This document shows positions 62,806 through 64,000 of a stretch of 64,000 nucleotides of DNA, one piece after another. Below the pieces are notes generated by a model. The model was not told the origin of the DNA. It searched no databases and saw nothing but the letters and a program-made list of their open reading frames with translations. The translations under genes were made by a program, and so were the position numbers. The first letter of the stretch is position 1. The number at the start of each line of letters is the position of its first letter. This stretch comes from Ceratodon purpureus (Eukaryota > Streptophyta > Bryopsida > Pseudoditrichales > Ditrichaceae), in the NCBI GenBank assembly GCA_014871385.1, contig CM026428.1, positions 14,910,476-14,974,475 of the forward strand. Reading direction: 5' to 3'.

Positions 62806-62915
62806 AATTATTGTCTGCATATATTGTCTGCATATATTGTCTGCAAATATTGTTGTCAGTAAACATTGTTGTCAGTAAATATTGTTGTCTGCAATAATTG
62901 TCTGCAAATATTATC
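62806..62915. repeat. Short tandem array, TATTGTCTGCA type
   Basis: About seven units of 14-16 bp alternate between ATATTGTCTGCA and ATATTGTTGTCAGTAA forms. Confidence 0.8.
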
Positions 62916-63042
62916 GCTAATTTTCAAGGAAAGAGACAACAACAAGTTGGTGTGCATAATACATATGTCGATTACCAAGTAGAAGATTCGTGTTCCCATT
63001 AGACGGTGCAGTTGAATAAAAATAACAAATCTAACGTTCTAC

Positions 63043-63984
63043 TTAACCTTTAGTGCCCGGCCTGTTTTGAGGGGAAAGTGGTTTTTGCTGACCCCGTCAC
63101 CTGAATCAGCTGGTGGCATCGGCCACAGAAGCAATTTTTCAGATCTGATCGTTGGAAATGGATACCAACTCGGTGATTTGTAATGTGCTTGAGAAAGTTG
63201 GGAGTGTATGTTGCAATGATGAGAGAGATTGACGTGTATTTGGGCACAAAATGGATGGCAAAAAGAGGCAAATGGTTTAGGGACCGAGCTTGAATGCTAT
63301 GAGGCAGATGTTGAAAAAAATCCCAAAAACATGCATTGCCTTGAACAGGCAAGCTAACACCTAGAAGGATACTATGAGAAAATCCTCTGAGGAAAAATGT
63401 TTTTTGTGTAATTGATATTTAATTGTTAGAGTTGGAAATAGGGAGAGCGCACGGTCCAGAGCAGAATTTCAGAGACTGAAATGGGTGGGCTACAGAGTTA
63501 TTTTCGAAAATCCGAACGGCTACAATCAGACCATGCAAACACAAACTGCTATGATCTGGAAAAAAAATTCCTAAAAATCACTCCAATCTCCTCAAAATCA
63601 AGCAAAATACGTTTCCCAAGCAGTACGTGTGCTTCACAGTGTACATTTCTTTCATAGTGGACACTCCTCGACTCATGTACAGACATGTGGCTATTCTTTC
63701 CTCACTAACTGAAACTGAATGTGTATGTTCCAGTCTCTGTGTACGTAACCTTATCATCTTTTTCCCCGGGAACATGATTTCTTTTCTACAGTCCCACCGT
63801 ATTTTATGGTATTTGAAGACCTTCTGATGGTCCGATTTAGGATTTTTTCATCATCATGAAGCCTGATCAGCAGCCCCAATCCGTCCCAATTTGGCCTCCA
63901 CCCTCCGAGTAACACAGCGTACGCCATTTCGAATATAGATGCCCCAACGACCAGAAACTCGTCGCTTGGGCACTAAAGGGTTAA
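63043..63984. mobile_element. TTAA-flanked inverted-repeat element E
   Basis: The left end TTAA-CCTTTAGTGCCC and right end GGGCACTAAAGGG-TTAA are inverse copies with one base of difference. Length with the TTAA sites is 942 bp. The interior is unrelated to copies A to C, and no transposase frame is present. The end resembles CCCCTAAAG of copies A and B only in having a C-run next to TTAA. Confidence 0.6.
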
Positions 63985-64000
63985 CCTCAAGGACAGCATT

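Noticed and set aside
62806-62915. Short regular repeats suggestive of a CRISPR array
   Set aside because: Units of 14-16 bp are contiguous with no unique spacers, and the genome is eukaryotic.

Overview
The window looks like nuclear DNA of a land plant. Every well-supported gene has GT-AG introns and a plant-type product: a 3-ketoacyl-CoA synthase, a COMT-type O-methyltransferase, a membrane P450, phosphomannomutase, a class of glutaredoxin-like protein with a Cys-rich tail, GLE1 and an RHD3-like GTPase. A mannosylglycerate synthase gene, which I know among plants from Selaginella and moss, and two TET/JBP-like dioxygenase relics point to a non-seed plant (bryophyte or lycophyte grade). I cannot name the species. 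Introns of 100-1500 bp argue against Selaginella moellendorffii.

Layout. 1-12.5 kb holds three plus-strand metabolic genes in a row: KCS (2824-5501), OMT (6849-8761) and a cytochrome P450 (10310-12447) whose start codon appears to have been lost. 12.5-26.5 kb is gene-poor and repeat-rich. It has two broken minus-strand copies of a TET/JBP-like 2-oxoglutarate/Fe(II) dioxygenase gene, a small zinc-finger gene, a complete non-autonomous CACTA transposon (21551-23956, 3-bp target duplication) and several MITEs. 27.2-29.7 kb is a nine-exon phosphomannomutase gene flanked by two oppositely oriented copies of one MITE family. 30-35.5 kb is AT-rich intergenic DNA with a TTAA-flanked inverted-repeat element. 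36-41 kb is a two-exon glutaredoxin-like gene with a long leader. 42.6-45.8 kb is mannosylglycerate synthase on the minus strand. 49.8-54.2 kb is a 13-exon GLE1 gene, and 57.5-60.2 kb a two-exon RHD3/atlastin-like GTPase, both minus. The remainder is intergenic and rich in inverted-repeat elements.

How the genes relate. Phosphomannomutase makes mannose-1-phosphate, the precursor of GDP-mannose, and mannosylglycerate synthase uses GDP-mannose and D-glycerate, so two steps leading to one compatible solute lie 13 kb apart. KCS, OMT and P450 could form a small lipid or phenolic decoration cluster, but nothing in the sequence proves they work together. GLE1 (mRNA export), the RHD3-like protein and the glutaredoxin-like protein are unrelated housekeeping or regulatory genes.

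Exon boundaries were set by reading GT/AG sites and keeping the protein frame continuous. Totals came out in frame for all eight main genes. UTR limits are guesses.
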